NCBI RefSeq assembly: GCF_033441515.1
Contig: NZ_JAWQJT010000002.1
Coordinates: 1,922,001-1,986,000, forward strand
Source of the DNA: Amycolatopsis solani
Lineage (GTDB): Bacteria; Actinomycetota; Actinomycetes; Mycobacteriales; Pseudonocardiaceae
Direction: 5' to 3'
DNA length: 64,000 nucleotides
Every line of letters begins with the position of its first letter. Positions within the stretch are counted from its first letter, which is position 1. The notes under the pieces are model-generated. The model did no database searches, was not told the origin of the DNA, and saw nothing but the letters and a program-made list of their open reading frames with translations. The position numbers and the translations under genes are program-made. Below are positions 8,781 through 16,061 of this stretch, piece by piece.

Positions 8781-9676
8781 GCGGACACCTCCTGCTTCGC
8801 CTGCGCCATCAGCTCGCCGACCCGGGCCGCCGCGGCCGTCATGATGTCCAGGTTCCCGGCGTACTCGGGCAGGTAGTCGCCGTTGCCGCGGACCTCGAGG
8901 AAGATGCCGACCCGCGCGTTGCCGTCCCAGTCCTCGCGCGCGTCGTCGAACTGCGGATCCGCGCGCAGGGTGTAGCCGGGGACGTACTGCCCGACTTCGG
9001 TGACCATTTCGTGGATCGACGTGGTGATCGCGTCGCGTTCGGCGTCGGGGCCGATCGCGCAGAACACGGTGTCCCGCATGATCATCGGCGGCTCGACCGG
9101 GTTGAGGATGATGATCGCCTTCCCGCGCCCGGCCCCGCCGATCTCGGCGACCGCCTGCGACGTCGTGCGCGTGAACTCGTCGATGTTCGCCCGGGTGCCG
9201 GGACCCGCGCCGCGCGAGGCCACCGAGGCGACGATCTCCGCGTACGGCACCGGTGTCACCCGGGAAACGGCGTGCACCATCGGGATCGTGGCCTGGCCGC
9301 CGCAGGTGATCATCGAGACGTTCGGGGCGTCGAGGTGGGCACCGAGGTTCACCGGCGGGCACACCATCGGGCCGAGGTGCGCCGGGGTGAGGTCGATCGC
9401 CTGGATGCCCGCCGCCTCGTAGCGGGGCGCGTTCGCGGCGTGCGCCTTCGCCGACGTCGCCTCGAACACCAGCTCCGGCAACGGATCCTGGCGCAGCAGC
9501 CAGTCGACGCCGTCGGCCGACGCCGCGATCCCCTGCGCGCGAGCGCGTTCGAGGCCCTCGGACTCGACCACGCCGACCACGTACCCGACTTCGATCACTT
9601 CACTGCGTCGCAGCTTCGCCAGCAAATCGGTGCCGATGTTGCCGGGGCCGACGATCGCCGCCATCACGGGAGCCAT
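8777..9676 (-). CDS. mhpF: Acetaldehyde dehydrogenase, acetylating (DmpF/MhpF/HsaG)
   Basis: A 299-residue CoA-acylating aldehyde dehydrogenase that takes the aldehyde from its partner aldolase and makes acyl-CoA with NAD+. It has the N-terminal nucleotide-binding loop [10 protein letters not shown], the catalytic Cys in [10 protein letters not shown] and the [12 protein letters not shown] segment typical of the family. First gene of a two-gene operon, translationally coupled to the aldolase. A second ATG four codons in (MAAIVG) is an equally good start. The short carbon-chain substrate is inferred from family only. Confidence 0.95.
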   Translation of the reverse strand: MAPVMAAIVGPGNIGTDLLAKLRRSEVIEVGYVVGVVESEGLERARAQGIAASADGVDWLLRQDPLPELVFEATSAKAHAANAPRYEAAGIQAIDLTPAHLGPMVCPPVNLGAHLDAPNVSMITCGGQATIPMVHAVSRVTPVPYAEIVASVASRGAGPGTRANIDEFTRTTSQAVAEIGGAGRGKAIIILNPVEPPMIMRDTVFCAIGPDAERDAITTSIHEMVTEVGQYVPGYTLRADPQFDDAREDWDGNARVGIFLEVRGNGDYLPEYAGNLDIMTAAAARVGELMAQAKQEVSA

Positions 9677-9719
9677 GCCCCGACCGTCGCACCGGACTCG
9701 GCGGCCGGGACAGCCTCGC

Positions 9720-9769
9720 GTTCCGTCGAGCGGAACATCCGGGCCGGTTTGAGCATCCCCCGATCGGGG
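9720..9769. promoter_or_regulatory. Two palindromes in the divergent region upstream of mhpF
   Basis: GTTCCG-TCGAG-CGGAAC (9720-9736) and CCCCGATCGGGG (9758-9769) lie in the 127 bp between the dehydrogenase and a small membrane-protein gene. They are candidate operator sites; no adjacent regulator is obvious. Confidence 0.35.
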
Positions 9770-9803
9770 CAGCTCCGTGGGGAAGAGCGATCAAGGAGGT
9801 TCG

Positions 9804-10019
9804 ATGGCCGAACGGCGTTGGCACTTCATCCCTTCCACCGCCCCGTTGTGCTGGCTGTACCTGGGCGCGGGCGCGATCCTGCTCCTGTCCAGCGTCCTCA
9901 CGTTGACGGGCACCGAAACCCGCGCGCCCGTCCTGCCGGTGATCGCGGCGGTGGCGGCGGTCGCGTTGATCGTCCTGGCCGCGATCGGCCTGGCGAAGCC
10001 CCGCTTGCGCGGACGCTGA
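9804..10019 (+). CDS. Small two-helix membrane protein
   Basis: 71 residues. I start at the ATG preceded by a near-perfect ribosome site AAGGAGG 4 nt upstream; the longer frame from an earlier ATG lacks one. After a short polar N-terminus (MAERRWHFIP) there are two hydrophobic helices (about 15-33 and 41-62) ending in a positive tail (KPRLRGR). No known motif. Its stop is 1 bp from the stop of the convergent lipoprotein gene. Confidence 0.7.
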   Translation: MAERRWHFIPSTAPLCWLYLGAGAILLLSSVLTLTGTETRAPVLPVIAAVAAVALIVLAAIGLAKPRLRGR

Positions 10020-10020
10020 C

Positions 10021-10278
10021 TCAGCGCGGGCGCCGCTTGGTGGTGGTGCGGCGCGGGGTCGTCGTCTTCTTCGTGGTCGCGGTCGGCGGGTGCGCTCGGG
10101 TCTGAGTCGACGTCGGCGGCGCCGTGGTCGTCACCGGCGACTCCGCCGTCGTGCTGGTCGGCGGGGTCGTCGTGGGGGTCGGCGGGATCAGCCGCCCGGT
10201 GCCCGATCCGCCGCCGGCGCACGCGGCGAGCAGCGCAACCGCACCCAAGACGACTCCGCAGCACCAGATCCGCACCAC
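10021..10278 (-). CDS. Small Thr/Pro-rich lipoprotein
   Basis: 85 residues. The N-terminal hydrophobic segment ends in a lipobox LAAC (Cys20), so the product should be a lipid-anchored cell-surface protein. The mature part is almost only Thr, Pro, Ser and Arg/Lys (PPTSTT and TTTKRR stretches), resembling a spacer or cell-wall-spanning linker with no globular domain. It precedes the XRE regulator stop by 6 bp on the same strand, so it may be cotranscribed with it. Confidence 0.6.
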   Translation of the reverse strand: MVRIWCCGVVLGAVALLAACAGGGSGTGRLIPPTPTTTPPTSTTAESPVTTTAPPTSTQTRAHPPTATTKKTTTPRRTTTKRRPR

Positions 10279-10284
10279 CGGACG

Positions 10285-10884
10285 TTAACAGCGCGGCGCG
10301 CGGGAAACCGGCGAACCGCGGTTTTCGCGCGACCGCATGATCAGCGCCGCGACGTGGTAGACGCACTCCTCGTCGCCGCGGTTCGCGTACGAGTGCGGTG
10401 CGTCGGCCGGGAAGTAGAGCGAGTCGCCCGCGCTCAGAACGTGGTCCGTCTCGCCGACGCCCAGGCACAGCACCCCCGATTCGACGGCGACGAACTCGTG
10501 GGACCCCGGGGCGTAGGCGGGGAACTCGCCCGCGTCGCAGTGCGGCGGCAGGGTCGTGCGGATCCATTCGAAGTTGACGCCGGGCACGACCGGCGTAAGC
10601 ACCGTGCGGTGCCAGCCGCCCGGCTCGGCGATGTGCTCCTGCTCGGCGGCGCGGCGCACGATCACGCGGTCGGTTTCGAGGTCGGCCAGCAGGCGGGACA
10701 GCGACAGGCCGAGGCCGTCGGCGATCCGGGACAGCACGACGACCGTCGGCGTCTTCTCGCCGCGCTCGATGGCCGACAGCATGCTGACGCTGACTCCCGC
10801 CGCCCCGGCGAGCGCGCTCAGCGCGAGCCCGCGGTCGGCGCGGAGTTCGTGCAGGCGACGGCCGAGCACCACCGGGTCGATCAT
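10285..10884 (-). CDS. XRE-family regulator with cupin sensor domain (I)
   Basis: 199 residues: an N-terminal XRE HTH (LSALAGAAGVSVSMLSAIER, about 22-41) and a C-terminal cupin_2 domain (GSHEFVAVESGVL, GDSLYFPADAPHSYAN). Such proteins bind a small ligand or metal in the cupin barrel. The ATG start is favoured because TATTAT (10896-10891) ends 6 nt before it, giving a leaderless transcript. It is divergent from the acetyltransferase by 18 bp, and the two share a perfect palindrome, so it probably controls both genes. Confidence 0.92.
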   Translation of the reverse strand: MIDPVVLGRRLHELRADRGLALSALAGAAGVSVSMLSAIERGEKTPTVVVLSRIADGLGLSLSRLLADLETDRVIVRRAAEQEHIAEPGGWHRTVLTPVVPGVNFEWIRTTLPPHCDAGEFPAYAPGSHEFVAVESGVLCLGVGETDHVLSAGDSLYFPADAPHSYANRGDEECVYHVAALIMRSRENRGSPVSRAPRC

Positions 10885-10920
10885 TCCTCTATAATAGCAA
10901 GCGTGTCCACTATAGAGGAA
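10884..10920. promoter_or_regulatory. Perfect 10-bp inverted repeat over two back-to-back leaderless promoters
   Basis: TTCCTCTATA (10884-10893) and TATAGAGGAA (10911-10920) are perfect arms separated by 17 bp. TATAAT (10890-10895) lies 7 nt before the acetyltransferase GTG. On the other strand TATTAT lies 6 nt before the regulator ATG. The repeat therefore covers both -10 boxes and both start sites and is the likely operator of the XRE regulator. Confidence 0.65.
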
Positions 10921-11391
10921 GCGACGGAGGCCGACGCCGAAGGCATCGCCGCGGTCTTCGCGCCGTACGCCACCGGCTCCGTCGTCACGTTCGAGACCAC
11001 GCCACCCACCCCGGACCAGTGGCGGACGAAGATCCGCGAGCACGCGTGGCCGTTCCTCGTCCTCGCCGAAGGAGGCGAGGTCCTCGGCTACGCGCTCGCG
11101 GCGCCGTGGCGGCCGAAGCCGGCGTACCGGTACTCGGTGGAGACGACGATCTACCTCGCGCCGGGCGCCACCGGCCGCGGCCTCGGGCGACGGCTGCTCG
11201 GCGAACTGCTGAAGCGCTGCGGCGAAGCCGGGGCCCGGCAGGCGATCGCGGTGATCGTCGACTCCGGCAGCCCGGCCTCCCAGAACCTCCACCTCGCGGC
11301 CGGCTTCACCGACGCGGGCGTACTGCGGCGCGTCGGGTTCAAGCACGGCCGCTGGCTCGACACGCTCCTCATGCAGCGGGACCTGGGTTAA
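10903..11391 (+). CDS. GNAT N-acetyltransferase (phosphinothricin acetyltransferase-like)
   Basis: 162 residues from the GTG that follows a TATAAT box by 7 nt (leaderless). The N-terminus (EEATEADAEGIAAVFAPYA) and the acetyl-CoA loop GATGRGLGRRLLGELL match the Pat/YncA group, which acetylates amino-group compounds such as phosphinothricin or methionine sulfone derivatives. The substrate is not certain. It is divergent from an XRE-cupin regulator and ends in a TTAA palindrome shared with the convergent second XRE gene: the two stop codons overlap by 4 bp. Confidence 0.88.
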   Translation: MSTIEEATEADAEGIAAVFAPYATGSVVTFETTPPTPDQWRTKIREHAWPFLVLAEGGEVLGYALAAPWRPKPAYRYSVETTIYLAPGATGRGLGRRLLGELLKRCGEAGARQAIAVIVDSGSPASQNLHLAAGFTDAGVLRRVGFKHGRWLDTLLMQRDLG

Positions 11392-11972
11392 CGGGACTTC
11401 GCCCGCAGGTGGAGCCGCTCCCCCTGCTTCCCGAACAGGCTGAGGATCTCCGCGGGCCGGTCGAGCGCGCCGAACCAGTGCGGCAGGCGCGTGTCGAACT
11501 CCGCCGCCTCGCCCGGGCCCAGGACCATGTCGCGGTCGGCCAGGACCAGCCGCAGCCGGCCCGACAGGACGTACAGCCACTCGTAGCCCTCGTGGACCTG
11601 GGGATCGGGCTCACCCGTCTCCGGTTCCAGGACCATCTTGAACGCCTGGGGCGCGCCGGGCTGACGGGTCAGCGGGAGGACGGTCATCGTCGCGCCGTTG
11701 TGGCGCGGGATGCGGCGGGCGGTGAGGCGGACGCGGGGATCCCCGACCTCCGGGGCGCCCACCAGCTCGTCGAGCGGGACCTGGTGGGCCTGCGCGATCG
11801 GCAGCAGCAGCTCCAGGCTCGGCTTCCGCTGCCCGGACTCCAGCCGGGACAGCGTGCTCTTCGAAATGCCCGTCGCCGCCGAGAGGTCGGCCAGCGTGAC
11901 CCGCCGCTGCGTGCGGACCCGCTTGAGCCGGGGGCCGACTTCGGAGAGGGCCTGGGTGATCGCGTCCGTCAT
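11388..11972 (-). CDS. XRE-family regulator with cupin sensor domain (II)
   Basis: 194 residues with an N-terminal HTH (LADLSAATGISKSTLSRLES, about 27-46) and a C-terminal cupin (HEGYEWLYVLSGRLRLVL, then LGPGEAAEFDTRLPHWFGA). It is only loosely similar to the XRE-cupin regulator 1 kb away, so this is not a recent duplication. It is divergent from the thioredoxin-reductase-like gene with a 77-bp spacer and probably regulates it, for example in response to oxidative or electrophile stress (inference). Confidence 0.92.
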   Translation of the reverse strand: MTDAITQALSEVGPRLKRVRTQRRVTLADLSAATGISKSTLSRLESGQRKPSLELLLPIAQAHQVPLDELVGAPEVGDPRVRLTARRIPRHNGATMTVLPLTRQPGAPQAFKMVLEPETGEPDPQVHEGYEWLYVLSGRLRLVLADRDMVLGPGEAAEFDTRLPHWFGALDRPAEILSLFGKQGERLHLRAKSR

Positions 11973-12004
11973 GCCTCCAGGAAACCCGCTCGTCCCGGAA
12001 ACGG

Positions 12005-12016
12005 CAACATTAGTTG
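12005..12016. promoter_or_regulatory. Small palindrome between XRE regulator II and the oxidoreductase
   Basis: CAAC-ATTA-GTTG is the only AT-rich symmetric site in the 77-bp divergent spacer and is a plausible half of the XRE operator. Short, so modest confidence. Confidence 0.3.
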
Positions 12017-12049
12017 TCGGATTCGCGCGGCCGGGTTCATGGTGGCGGC

Positions 12050-12988
12050 ATGACCGAAAACAGCTACGACGTCCTGGTGGTGGGCGGCGGTGCCGCCGGC
12101 CTGAACGCCGCCCTGATGCTGGGCCGCGCGCGGCGGCGGGTCGCCGTCGTCGACGCCCGGGAACCGCGCAACGCCCCGGCCGAACACATGCACGGCTTCC
12201 TTTCGCGGGACGGCCTGCCGCCGTCCGAACTGCTCGAAATCGGCCGCGGGGAGCTCGCCGGGTACGGCGTCGACCTCGTCGAAGACCGCGTGACCGGGCT
12301 CGAACCCGGCTTCACCGCCCGGCTCGCGAGCGGGCGGGAGCTGACCGCGCGGCGCGTCCTGGTCGCCACCGGCGTCCACGACGACCTGCCGGACCTGCCC
12401 GGGCTGCGGGAGAGCTGGGGCGCCGGCGCGGTGACCTGCCCCTACTGCCACGGCTACGAGGTGCGCGACGAGCCGCTCGGCGTGCTCGGCACCGAGCCGG
12501 CGAGCGTCGAGCACGCGCTGCTCGTCCGCCAGTGGTCACCCGACGTCGTCTACTTCGCCCACACCGCGCCACCGTCCGAAGCGGACCGCGAACGGCTCGA
12601 CGCGCGCGGCATCCGCGTCGTCGAAGGCATCGTGACCGCGGTGCGGCGGGAAGCCGGGCGGCTCACCGGGATCGAGCTCGGCGACCGGTTCGTCCCGCGG
12701 ACGGCGCTGTTCCTGCGCACCCGGACCGTCCCGCACGACGAGCTGTTGCGCGGACTCGGCTACGTCGAAGGCGCGATCGACCCCAGCGGGCAGACCAGCG
12801 TGCCCGGGGTGTGGGCGGCCGGGAACGTCGTCGACGCACGGGCGACCGTGGTCATCGCCGCGGCCCAGGGCGCGGCGGCCGCGGGAGCGCTCAACCACGA
12901 CCTCGTCACCGAAGACGTCAAGCGGGCGGTCGAGGCCTACGGCGGCTTCTCCCCCACGGCCGAACGAGCCGCCGCCGGAGCGCGCTAG
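12050..12988 (+). CDS. FAD/NAD(P)-dependent oxidoreductase, thioredoxin reductase-like
   Basis: 312 residues with an FAD Rossmann motif (VVGGGAAGLNAAL), a redox-active CPYC motif (in VTCPYCHGYE) as in thioredoxin reductase, and a C-terminal GVWAAGNVVD FAD loop. The second, NADPH-binding glycine motif is degenerate (GVLGTEPASVEHAL instead of GxGxxA/G), so it may use another electron donor. Similar proteins stand alone beside XRE-cupin regulators in actinobacteria. The ATG beginning MTENSYDV was chosen; the upstream in-frame ATG would extend into the operator region. Confidence 0.9.
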   Translation: MTENSYDVLVVGGGAAGLNAALMLGRARRRVAVVDAREPRNAPAEHMHGFLSRDGLPPSELLEIGRGELAGYGVDLVEDRVTGLEPGFTARLASGRELTARRVLVATGVHDDLPDLPGLRESWGAGAVTCPYCHGYEVRDEPLGVLGTEPASVEHALLVRQWSPDVVYFAHTAPPSEADRERLDARGIRVVEGIVTAVRREAGRLTGIELGDRFVPRTALFLRTRTVPHDELLRGLGYVEGAIDPSGQTSVPGVWAAGNVVDARATVVIAAAQGAAAAGALNHDLVTEDVKRAVEAYGGFSPTAERAAAGAR

Positions 12989-13020
12989 CTTCCGGGGGCG
13001 CGGCGTGCCAGTCTCGGCGG

Positions 13021-13476
13021 GTGCGCCCCTCGCTCTACGAATTCGCCGGCGGTGACCCCGCGTTCCTCGCACTGGCCGCCGCCCACCACGAGCGCTGCCT
13101 GGCCGACCCGGAGCTGAACCACCCGTTCTCGCACCCGGGGCAGCACCCGCAGCACGTCGAACGGCTGGCCGGCTACTGGGCCGAGGTCATGGGCGGGCCG
13201 CCACGGTTCTCCCGGGAGTGCGGCGACCACTCCGCGATGCTGCGGATGCACGCCGGCAACGGCGACATGAGCGACCTCGGCCGCCGGTTCGTGACCTGCT
13301 TCGTGGCGGCCGCGGACGACGCCGGCCTGCCCGCCGATCCCGAGTTCCGCGCCGCGCTGCGGGCGTACATGGAGTGGGCGGTGGCGGAGGTGCTGACCTA
13401 CCCGGGCCCGCCCGCCGAGGTGCCCGGGGAGCTGCCGATGCCGCACTGGTCGTGGAACGGGTTGCAGTCGCTGTAA
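13021..13476 (+). CDS. Group II truncated haemoglobin-like protein
   Basis: 151 residues from GTG. The N-terminal LYEFAGGDPAFLALAAAHHERCLADPELN matches the globin A/B region of truncated haemoglobins, and HSAMLRMHAGNG carries the expected haem-binding His region. The C-terminal helix (MEWAVAEVL) closes the fold. Such proteins bind O2 or NO and act in redox or nitrosative stress. It lies 32 bp behind the thioredoxin-reductase-like gene and is probably cotranscribed, forming a small redox unit. Confidence 0.85.
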   Translation: MRPSLYEFAGGDPAFLALAAAHHERCLADPELNHPFSHPGQHPQHVERLAGYWAEVMGGPPRFSRECGDHSAMLRMHAGNGDMSDLGRRFVTCFVAAADDAGLPADPEFRAALRAYMEWAVAEVLTYPGPPAEVPGELPMPHWSWNGLQSL

Positions 13477-13503
13477 CGCCTTGAGCGGCCGCCGCGTCTT
13501 GCA

Positions 13504-13579
13504 GGCGACGACCGGCTGTGGAGGTCCGTCGCCAGAGCCCGGTCCGGGCGGGTTCCCCCCACCTGCCCGGACCGGGCTC
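13504..13579. terminator. Two consecutive hairpins after the globin gene
   Basis: GGCGACG / CGTCGCC (13504-13510, 13527-13533) is followed by a perfect 15-bp stem GAGCCCGGTCCGGGC / GCCCGGACCGGGCTC (13535-13549, 13565-13579) with a 15-nt loop. Together they form a strong terminator for the oxidoreductase-globin transcript before the next gene, which has the same orientation. Confidence 0.65.
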
Positions 13580-13638
13580 GTCCACGACGTCGAAAACCCG
13601 CCAGCGCCCCGCACGGCACCCGCACCAGACTGGCGGAC

Positions 13639-14229
13639 ATGCTCCTGGACCGGTTCCTGCTCGCCAGCAAGGGTTTCGAGCACCACCTCAGCGCGGTGCC
13701 GTCCGATGGCTGGGGCGCACCGACCCCGTGCACCGAGTGGGACGTGCGCGCGCTGGTCAACCACATGACCCGCGGCAACCTCAACTACGTCGGGCTCCTC
13801 GCCGGTGCGACCCGGGAGGAGTTCCTGGCCGCCCGCGACGCCGACGCGCTCGGGGACGACCCCGTCACGGCGTTCACCGAGTCGGTGCGGGTGTGCGCCG
13901 AAGCGTTCGCGACGCCCGGCGCGCTGGACCGGGTCGTCGACTACCCGCTGGGCGAGCTGACCGGACGGCGGGCGCTCGCGGTCCGCACGGCCGACAGCAC
14001 CGTGCACACCTGGGACCTGGCTCGCGCCCTCGGCGCGGCCGACACCCTCGACCCCGGTCTCGTCAAGTGGGTCGACGAGGACTACGAAGCCATCTTCGCG
14101 GGCCTGGCGCTCAACTCGCGGGTGTTCGCGGACCCGCCTCCGGACGAGCCCGGCGCGTCCCGGCAGGACCGGGTGCTCAGGCGGTTCGGCCGCGATCCCC
14201 GCACCCCAGCCGGGCGGTCAGCTCGGTGA
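13639..14229 (+). CDS. TIGR03086-type metal-binding protein (mycothiol-dependent DinB-like)
   Basis: 196 residues of the DinB / mycothiol maleylpyruvate isomerase N-terminal superfamily. The helix LSAVPSDGWGAPTPCTEWDVRALVNHM supplies the conserved Trp-Asp and metal-binding His, and a second metal His lies in STVHTWDLARALG. These four-helix enzymes transfer or hydrolyse mycothiol conjugates; the substrate is unknown. The 3' end runs 53 bp into the convergent sirtuin gene. Confidence 0.88.
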   Translation: MLLDRFLLASKGFEHHLSAVPSDGWGAPTPCTEWDVRALVNHMTRGNLNYVGLLAGATREEFLAARDADALGDDPVTAFTESVRVCAEAFATPGALDRVVDYPLGELTGRRALAVRTADSTVHTWDLARALGAADTLDPGLVKWVDEDYEAIFAGLALNSRVFADPPPDEPGASRQDRVLRRFGRDPRTPAGRSAR

Positions 14230-15076
14230 GCGCCGCGCCGAGCGGGCGGTCGACCCGCACCGACGCGTAGCGGTCGCCCCGGGTTTCGCCGCGGTTGACG
14301 ATCACCACCGGCTTGCCCGCCTTCGCCGCGTGGCGGACGAACCGGAGGCCGGACATCACCGTCAGGGACGAGCCGAGCACCAGCAGCGCGTCGGCGTCGT
14401 CGACCAGCCGGAAGCACTCCTCGACGCGCGGGCGCGGGACGTTCTCGCCGAAGAACACGACGTCCGGTTTCAGCACCCCGGACGCACAGTCTTCGCACGG
14501 CACCGGCGTGAAGCGGCGCACGACGTCGTCGGGCAGGTCGACGTCGCCGTCCGGGTTGATGCGGGTGGCCGCGCCGTCGAACCCGGGGTTCGCCGCGCGC
14601 AGGCGGCGGTCCAGGTCCGCGCGCGGGCTCGTGCGGCGGCAGCCGAGGCAGATCACGCGGTCGAGGCTGCCGTGCAGCTCGATCGCGTCGGCCGTGCCCG
14701 CCGCCTGGTGCAGGCCGTCGACGTTCTGCGTGATGACGCCGTCGACGAACCCGCCTTCGCGCAGGGCGGTCACCGCGCGGTGCCCGTCGTTGGGGTCGGC
14801 GCGGGCGATCGTGCGCCAGCCGAGGTGGCTGCGCGCCCAGTACCGCTGCCGCCCATCGGCGCTGGTGACGAACTCGTCGTAGGTCATCGGCGTGTGCCGG
14901 CGCAGGCTGCCGGTCTCGCCGCGGTAGTCGGGGATCCCGGACTCGGTGGACAGCCCGGCGCCGCTCAGCACGGCGACGCGGCCGCGCGCGACGACGCCGG
15001 TGAGCTCGTCGAGGCTGGACGTCCGCGGCAGCGGCGCGTCCGCCGACGTCCAGGAGAGGGTGGGGCGGGTCCGCAC
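14177..15076 (-). CDS. NAD-dependent protein deacylase (sirtuin)
   Basis: 299 residues. It contains the NAD site GAGLSTESGIPDYRG, TQNVDGLHQ, the catalytic His in IELHGS, the Zn site CLGC ... CEDC, and GSSLTV near the C-terminus. It removes acyl groups from protein lysines and makes O-acetyl-ADP-ribose. The GTG start overlaps the stop of the upstream MarR-acetyltransferase gene by one base (TAGTG), so the two should be translated together, pairing an acetyltransferase with a deacylase. Longer than minimal sirtuins because of an N-terminal extension. Confidence 0.94.
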   Translation of the reverse strand: MRTRPTLSWTSADAPLPRTSSLDELTGVVARGRVAVLSGAGLSTESGIPDYRGETGSLRRHTPMTYDEFVTSADGRQRYWARSHLGWRTIARADPNDGHRAVTALREGGFVDGVITQNVDGLHQAAGTADAIELHGSLDRVICLGCRRTSPRADLDRRLRAANPGFDGAATRINPDGDVDLPDDVVRRFTPVPCEDCASGVLKPDVVFFGENVPRPRVEECFRLVDDADALLVLGSSLTVMSGLRFVRHAAKAGKPVVIVNRGETRGDRYASVRVDRPLGAALTELTARLGCGDRGRTA

Positions 15077-15978
15077 TAGGCAAGGGTACGGGGAGCGGCG
15101 AGGTGCTTCTCGAACCAGTGATCGGCGTAGTGCTCGTCGTTGAACGCGGAGACCTCCCGGTAGCCGGCCGCGCGGTACAGCCCGATCGCCTCGGCGAGCG
15201 CGCGGTTCGTCTCCAGCCGCAGCGTCCGGACACCCTGCGAGGCGGCGTGGGCCTCCAGTTCGGCGAGCAGCCGGCGGCCCAGCCCGAGGCCGCGCGCCGA
15301 CGGCGCCACCCACATCCGCTTGACCTCGGCGGGCCCGCCCCCGTGGAACTTCAGCGCACCGCACCCGACCGGCTCGCCGTGCAGCGTGGCGACGAGCAGC
15401 ACCCCGGACGGCGGCGTCATCTCGGCGTCGGCCGCGGAGGTGCTGAGCTCCGGGTCGAAGCCGCCGTCGAACCGCCGGGCCAGCTCGCCGAAGTAGGCGC
15501 GCAGGCAGAGCCGGGCGGCGGGCCGCTCCGGCGGGCACGACGCGACCTCGACCGCCGACGCGGTCAGGAGCCGCTCGACCTCGGCCATGGCGGCGACGAG
15601 CCGGGCGCGCTGCCCGCCGGACAGCGGCCCGAGGATCGCCGCGGCGGCGTCGTCGGAGAGCTGGTCGAGGGTGGCGCGCTCGGTCCGCCCGGCCTCGGTC
15701 AGCCACGCGGTCCGCACCCGCCCGTCGGCGTCGCTGGGCTCGACGCGCACCAGGCCGTCCCGTTCGAGCCCGCGCAGCAGCCTGCTCAGGTAGCCGGAGT
15801 CGAGGTCGAGCCGTTCACGCAGCTCGCGCACGTCCAGGCCGGCCTCACCGATCTCCCACAGGACCCGGGCCTGACCGAGCGGCCGGTCACGGGCGAGGAA
15901 GCCGTCCTCGAGCGCGCCGATCCGCTGGGTGACCGTGCGGGTGAACCGCCGGACGCCGTCGATCAGGTCCCTTTCCAT
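15076..15978 (-). CDS. MarR regulator fused to a GNAT acetyltransferase
   Basis: 300 residues. Residues about 1-140 form a MarR winged HTH (LRERLDLDSGYLSRLLRGLERDGLV, then the wing DADGRVRTAWLT); about 150-300 form a GNAT domain with the acetyl-CoA loop SARGLGLGRRLLAELE and the ending LYRAAGYREVSAFN. Fusions of this order occur in actinobacteria; what is acetylated is unknown. TATGGT lies 6 nt before the ATG (leaderless), inside a CTGAC-N4-GTCAG palindrome, so it probably represses itself. Coupled to the sirtuin behind it. Confidence 0.93.
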   Translation of the reverse strand: MERDLIDGVRRFTRTVTQRIGALEDGFLARDRPLGQARVLWEIGEAGLDVRELRERLDLDSGYLSRLLRGLERDGLVRVEPSDADGRVRTAWLTEAGRTERATLDQLSDDAAAAILGPLSGGQRARLVAAMAEVERLLTASAVEVASCPPERPAARLCLRAYFGELARRFDGGFDPELSTSAADAEMTPPSGVLLVATLHGEPVGCGALKFHGGGPAEVKRMWVAPSARGLGLGRRLLAELEAHAASQGVRTLRLETNRALAEAIGLYRAAGYREVSAFNDEHYADHWFEKHLAAPRTLA

Positions 15979-15981
15979 TCT

Positions 15982-16013
15982 CTGACCATAGTCAGCAATC
16001 TCGTCGGTGTAAC
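15982..16013 (-). promoter_or_regulatory. Autoregulatory promoter of the MarR-GNAT gene
   Basis: GTTACA (16013-16008), a 17-bp spacer and TATGGT (15990-15985) end 6 nt before the ATG, giving a leaderless mRNA. The palindrome CTGAC-CATA-GTCAG (15982-15995) encloses the -10 box, a typical MarR operator position. Confidence 0.55.
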
Positions 16014-16061
16014 GTCCTTGCCCGCGGGCGACGACTTCCCGGTGTCTGCGGAGGGATCAAC

